In this document: one piece after another, positions 12,387-15,518 of the stretch
How positions within the stretch are numbered: the stretch's first letter is position 1
How the letters are laid out: every line of letters begins with the position of its first letter
From: Acidimicrobiia bacterium
GTDB taxonomy: Bacteria > Actinomycetota > Acidimicrobiia > Acidimicrobiales > Iamiaceae
Assembly: GCA_019247975.1 (NCBI GenBank)
Contig: JAFBAD010000142.1
Span: 1 to 15,518, forward strand
Reading direction: 5' to 3'
Length of the DNA stretch: 15,518 bases
Program-made: the position numbers and the translations under genes
Notes under the pieces: generated by a model
Database searches by the model: none
Seen by the model: the letters and a program-made list of their open reading frames with translations, nothing else
What the model was told of the DNA's origin: nothing

Positions 12387-14666
12387 ATGGGGAGCTGTGC
12401 GCGCGTCGTTGCCGCGATCGCAAGTGCGGTCGTGGCGCTGGCGACTGCAAGTCCGGCCGGGGCCGACGCCCCGGCGACAGGGCCGGTGCGGGTGGCGCCT
12501 GCGGGTGCGTTCCACACCGACCCGTTGGCCGATGCGCTCGCCGTCGGCTACGACGGCACGGCGCGTGTCCTGGTGCACGGCACCATCGACGGCGGGCTGA
12601 CCTTCGACCGCTTCACCGGAACCAGCGGCCCGATCGGCCGCCCGACCACCGTCGAGGCGTTCGAGCACCCGGACACGAGCTATCGGAACTGGCACGACGG
12701 GTCGGTGGCGTACGGCGACGGGTACGCGATCTCCACGTTCGACGCCGCGGAGCCCAGCGGGCAGGGCTTCGAGATCCACCACCGGGTGTTCGACATGATC
12801 GGGCCCTCGGGTACGCCGGTGCCGTCGTTCCTCGAGCCGGGCGGCGGCGGCTTCACGATCTGCCCCGACGACCATGATCCGACCGCACCGGGCACCGAGG
12901 CGGACGATGCGCTCGCGTGGAACGGTTCGACCTTCGTGGTGGCCAAGGCCTGCGAGGACGGCCTGCGCGTCTTCACCCTGGACACCACCGGCAACGCCAC
13001 CGCCCAGGCCGCGGGACCGGGAGTCACCGGCGGGATCGCGCTCGCGTCCGTCGGTGGCGGATCCCTGGTCGTGTGGTCGCAGGGCGCGGTCGGGTCACGC
13101 GACATCCGAGCGTTGCGGCTGGACGTCGACGGCCTCGCCGTCGGGTCTCCCTTCACCGTCGCAGGTGGCCCCGCCGACCAGACCGATCCGGTCGTCGCCG
13201 CGTCGAGCACCGGCTACCTCGTGGGGTGGTCGGTGCCTGACCACAACGGTGACCTCGCGGTCCGGACCGTCAGCGGCACCGGCGCCCTCGGCGCCAGCCA
13301 CACCCTGGTGAACGAGGGCCACAAGCAGTTCGGCCTGCAGTTCGCGCCGGGCGGCGGCGGGACATGGTTCTCGGCTTGGGCCGACGGGCGCAGCCCGGCC
13401 AACAACGAGCGCGCGGTGTACGGCACGAAGCTGTCCGCCGCAGGCGTTCCCACCCAGGTCGGTGGCCGGGTGCTCGTCGCCTCGACCGGTCAGTTCGTCC
13501 CCGATCCCGGGCTGGCGCCGGGTCCGGACGGCACCGCGGTCCTGTCATGGCTGCGGGTGCACGAGGGCGCCAGCCGCAGGCTCGACACGTCCGGCCAGCC
13601 CGTCGGCGCCGTGACCGAGGTGGGTCGCGCTCCCGTTCCCCAGTCCTGCGTGGACGTCGCCGCGGGAAGCGGCCAGTACCTCGTCACCTGGCACGAGACG
13701 CGGGTCATCGGCGACACGAAGGTCTTCGCGCAGCGCTACACGGCCGCCGGCGTGCGCACCGGTCCGGTGATCGCGCTCGCGGCGGCGCACTCCGACCAGT
13801 TCTGCCCGAGGGCGGCCTGGAACGGCACGAACTGGCTCGTCGCGTGGACCGACCACCGCAACGACGCAGGCGACGTCTACGGCACGCGGGTGTCGGGCAC
13901 CGGAGCGGTCCTCGACCCCGGTGGCATCCGGATCTCCGGGGCGGCCGGGAGCCAGCAGTCGCCGGTCGTCGCGGCCGACGGCGCCCGCTTCGTCGTCGCG
14001 TGGAACGACGGGCGCAACGGCAACCAGGACATCTTCGCCGCCCGCGTCGCGGCCAACGGCGCCGTCCTCGACCCGGGCGGCAAGGCGGTGACCACCGCAG
14101 CCGGGCTGCAGCGCCAACCGGTCATCGCGAGCACGGGTGGTTCGACGGTCATCGCCTGGCTGAGCAGCAACGACGACGTCGAACGACGGATCCTGCGCAC
14201 CGACGGCACCTTCCTCGGAGGCGTCGGGGTCCTGGGCAAGGACTACGCAGGCACGTTCGGGTTCCTCACGGCCGCGGCCGGGGGTGGGCACCTCGGCGTC
14301 GCCTGGGGCGACGAACACGCCCAGACGAGCCGGTTGCTGCTCGCCCAGATCGCGCCGGCCACCGGCGCGGTCACGGCGCGGACGGTGCTCGATCCGCTCA
14401 GCGGCAACGCGACCGCGTTCGACGCCGACCTCAGCTACGACGGCACCCGGTTCATGTTCACCGAGGCCAGGAGCGACACCCGAGTGCTCGGTACCTCCAA
14501 CTTCGTGGGGCTGTTCGAAGGCGAGGTGCTGAAGAGCGGCCTGCCCGAGCCGGCGTTCAACGAGGCCGAGATCGCCTCGCTCCCGGACGGCACGTCGCTC
14601 GTCGTGAGCAGCGCCGGGTTCGCCCCGACCATCACCACGGTGGCCGTCAACGACGACGGGGTCTGA
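12387..14666 (+). CDS. Secreted repeat protein, predicted beta-propeller-like, function unknown
   Basis: A protein of 759 residues. Residues 1-26 look like a Sec signal peptide with a single Arg, an Ala/Val-rich core and an Ala-Gly-Ala cleavage site before Asp27; there is no lipobox. The body is a degenerate repeat in which a strand ending hydrophobic-x-Trp recurs: Trp230, 281, 331, 388, 435, 487, 539, 591 and 640, a step of 47-57 residues. The best units read AWTDHRNDAGDVYGTRV, then AVLDPGG, then SPVVAADGARFVVAW, and the next one AWNDGRNGNQDIFAARV. Such units are typical of propeller-like extracellular proteins. No enzyme motif, transmembrane anchor or sorting signal is seen. The start has GGGAGG (12376-12381) 5 nt upstream. 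Two or more propellers are possible at this length. Ligand and role are unknown. Confidence 0.85.
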   Translation: MGSCARVVAAIASAVVALATASPAGADAPATGPVRVAPAGAFHTDPLADALAVGYDGTARVLVHGTIDGGLTFDRFTGTSGPIGRPTTVEAFEHPDTSYRNWHDGSVAYGDGYAISTFDAAEPSGQGFEIHHRVFDMIGPSGTPVPSFLEPGGGGFTICPDDHDPTAPGTEADDALAWNGSTFVVAKACEDGLRVFTLDTTGNATAQAAGPGVTGGIALASVGGGSLVVWSQGAVGSRDIRALRLDVDGLAVGSPFTVAGGPADQTDPVVAASSTGYLVGWSVPDHNGDLAVRTVSGTGALGASHTLVNEGHKQFGLQFAPGGGGTWFSAWADGRSPANNERAVYGTKLSAAGVPTQVGGRVLVASTGQFVPDPGLAPGPDGTAVLSWLRVHEGASRRLDTSGQPVGAVTEVGRAPVPQSCVDVAAGSGQYLVTWHETRVIGDTKVFAQRYTAAGVRTGPVIALAAAHSDQFCPRAAWNGTNWLVAWTDHRNDAGDVYGTRVSGTGAVLDPGGIRISGAAGSQQSPVVAADGARFVVAWNDGRNGNQDIFAARVAANGAVLDPGGKAVTTAAGLQRQPVIASTGGSTVIAWLSSNDDVERRILRTDGTFLGGVGVLGKDYAGTFGFLTAAAGGGHLGVAWGDEHAQTSRLLLAQIAPATGAVTARTVLDPLSGNATAFDADLSYDGTRFMFTEARSDTRVLGTSNFVGLFEGEVLKSGLPEPAFNEAEIASLPDGTSLVVSSAGFAPTITTVAVNDDGV

Positions 14667-14682
14667 GCAGCCGCTGCGGCCT

Positions 14683-14688
14683 TAGCCT
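14683..14688 (+). promoter_or_regulatory. -10-like box, leaderless start of the DUF2277 gene
   Basis: TAGCCT ends 7 nt before the ATG at 14696. There is no ribosome-binding sequence in those 7 nt, so a leaderless message is the simplest reading. The same hexamer and nearly the same spacing precede ilvA. Confidence 0.45.
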
Positions 14689-14695
14689 GAGCGGC

Positions 14696-14974
14696 ATGTG
14701 CCGCAACATCACGACCCTGCGAGGTCTTCAGCCGCCGGCGACCGCCGAGGAGGTCGACGCCGCCGCGCTCCAGTACGTCCGCAAGGTGAGCGGCGTGCGC
14801 GCGCCGTCCGCGGCCACGCAGGAGGCGTTCGACAAGGCGGTGCGGGAGATCGCGCACGCCACCCACCACCTGCTCGAGGCCCTGCCCGAGCGCAAGCAGC
14901 CGCCGCCCACGCTCCCGCCGCTGCGCCGGCCCGAGGTGCGGGCCCGGATCGCGGCCAAGGCCGCCAACGGCTGA
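14696..14974 (+). CDS. DUF2277 family protein
   Basis: A protein of 92 residues. The N-terminus MCRNITTLRGLQPPAT, then EEVDAAALQYVRKVSGVRAP, and the helix FDKAVREIAHATHHLLEALP fit the DUF2277 family, small bacterial proteins of unknown function that begin with Met-Cys-Arg-Asn. The family Cys2 and the Tyr-Val-Arg-Lys segment are kept. The tail (residues 65-92) is rich in proline and basic residues. It looks cytosolic, with no signal peptide or membrane segment. The gene lies 29 bp after the secreted repeat gene with its own -10-like box, and converges on the cupin gene, leaving only 6 bp between the stops. No function can be assigned. Confidence 0.88.
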   Translation: MCRNITTLRGLQPPATAEEVDAAALQYVRKVSGVRAPSAATQEAFDKAVREIAHATHHLLEALPERKQPPPTLPPLRRPEVRARIAAKAANG

Positions 14975-14980
14975 GCTCGG

Positions 14981-15518
14981 TCAGCCCTCGTTCGCGGCCT
15001 CGAAGCGGGCGAGCAGGCGGCTCACGTCGTGGGGCTTCTCGGTCAGCGGATCGCCGTTCCACTCGCTGCGGGGCGTGTCGAAGAAGTCACCGCCGTAGAT
15101 GTGGATCGCGCCGGTGTGCATCGACGTCGGGTTGGTGACCGAGTGGATGACGTCGTCGCCGAGCAGCACGACGTCCTCGGGGCGCAGCTCCTTCCCGCCC
15201 GATCCGACCAGCCCCTGGCCGTCGCGGCGGTAGAACGCGTTGTCCTCGCCGCCGGTGTAGATGCCGATGGCCGCCCACATCTGGTGGTCGTGCGGATCGA
15301 CCCGCATGCCGGGCGCCCACACGACCTTCAGCACGGTGAGCTCGCGCGACCGGTGCAGCGGGACGAGCTCGGCCCGATCGGCCGGCAGCGCGTCGGCCAG
15401 CGCGCCGGGCGTCGACACCGCCCGTTCGAGGACCTCCTTGATCGCCAGGCGGGGCTCGTCGGCGCGCACCGCGGTCAGGCAGTCGGAGAGGAAGTCGTTG
15501 AGGTCGCACCCGCCACCA
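14981..15518 (-). CDS. Cupin-fold predicted metal-dependent enzyme, C-terminal part (runs off right edge)
   Basis: About 179 codons are visible and the frame stays open to the last base, so the start is probably outside the window; GTG at 15469 is a possible internal start giving 162 residues, but the in-frame residues before it (CDLNDFLSDCLTAV) look like real protein. The cupin core has the first metal motif in HDHQMWAAIGIYTGGEDN (two His and a later Glu) and a second in DDVIHSVTNPTSMHTGAIHIY (His). This resembles the cysteine dioxygenase-like group of predicted metal-dependent double-stranded beta-helix enzymes. The next segment, GGDFFDTPRSEWNGDPLTE, is also typical of that group. The substrate is unknown, and true cysteine dioxygenase activity is not shown. 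The stop lies 6 bp from the convergent DUF2277 stop. Confidence 0.82.
   Translation of the reverse strand, partial: GGGCDLNDFLSDCLTAVRADEPRLAIKEVLERAVSTPGALADALPADRAELVPLHRSRELTVLKVVWAPGMRVDPHDHQMWAAIGIYTGGEDNAFYRRDGQGLVGSGGKELRPEDVVLLGDDVIHSVTNPTSMHTGAIHIYGGDFFDTPRSEWNGDPLTEKPHDVSRLLARFEAANEG

Noticed and set aside
8487..12875. A very long open frame (about 1460 codons) on the strand opposite glmS and acpS
   Set aside because: It mirrors the codon periodicity of glmS and acpS, is Arg/Val/Asp/Gly-rich without domains, and spans several real genes. High GC leaves few stops in that frame.
1..15518. tRNA, rRNA, CRISPR, insertion sequence, prophage or toxin-antitoxin elements
   Set aside because: No cloverleaf-like sequence, regular spaced repeats, transposase motifs, target-site repeats or phage genes were seen on either strand.

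Overview
The window is very GC-rich and densely coded. It looks like a chromosome segment of an actinobacterium, most likely Acidimicrobiia or a close relative. The grounds are the base composition, the many GTG starts, several start codons sitting 7-8 nt after a -10-like box (leaderless style), the order truA, rplM, rpsI, glmM, glmS, acpS, and the ECF41 and DUF2277 genes. The class is an inference from gene content and was not tested by a search.

Layout. Bases 1-1822 hold two divergent citrate-synthase-family genes. The left one is cut by the window edge and starts with a pair of CBS domains; the right one starts with a MerR/excisionase-like helix-turn-helix. Between them is a 67-bp control region with a dyad inside an 18-bp promoter spacer. 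Bases 1819-3938 (minus strand) are a two-gene operon: an FAD-dependent oxidoreductase and, translationally coupled behind it, an ECF41-type sigma factor with a fused SnoaL-like domain. A close match to the ECF41 promoter lies just upstream. Bases 4013-12347 are a housekeeping block: truA, then ilvA on the opposite strand, then rplM-rpsI-glmM-glmS-acpS. It covers pseudouridylation of tRNA, ribosomal proteins L13 and S9, the first two steps towards UDP-GlcNAc, and activation of acyl carrier protein. Bases 12387-14666 encode a secreted protein with a Trp-marked repeat of about 51 residues. Bases 14696-14974 encode a DUF2277 protein, and a cupin-type predicted metalloenzyme enters from the right edge on the minus strand.

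Most notable points. GlmS is about 1153 residues, nearly twice the usual 610, with all checked catalytic residues kept and extra blocks in four places. The ECF41 operon carries a TGTCACA-N16-CGTC element. The HTH-citrate synthase has a MerR-style promoter and probably controls itself. A long hairpin with competing pairings lies between the glmS stop and the acpS start. Divergent ilvA and rplM promoters appear to overlap in their -10 boxes.

There is no rRNA, tRNA, CRISPR array, insertion sequence or prophage sign, and no gene-free stretch longer than about 100 bases.
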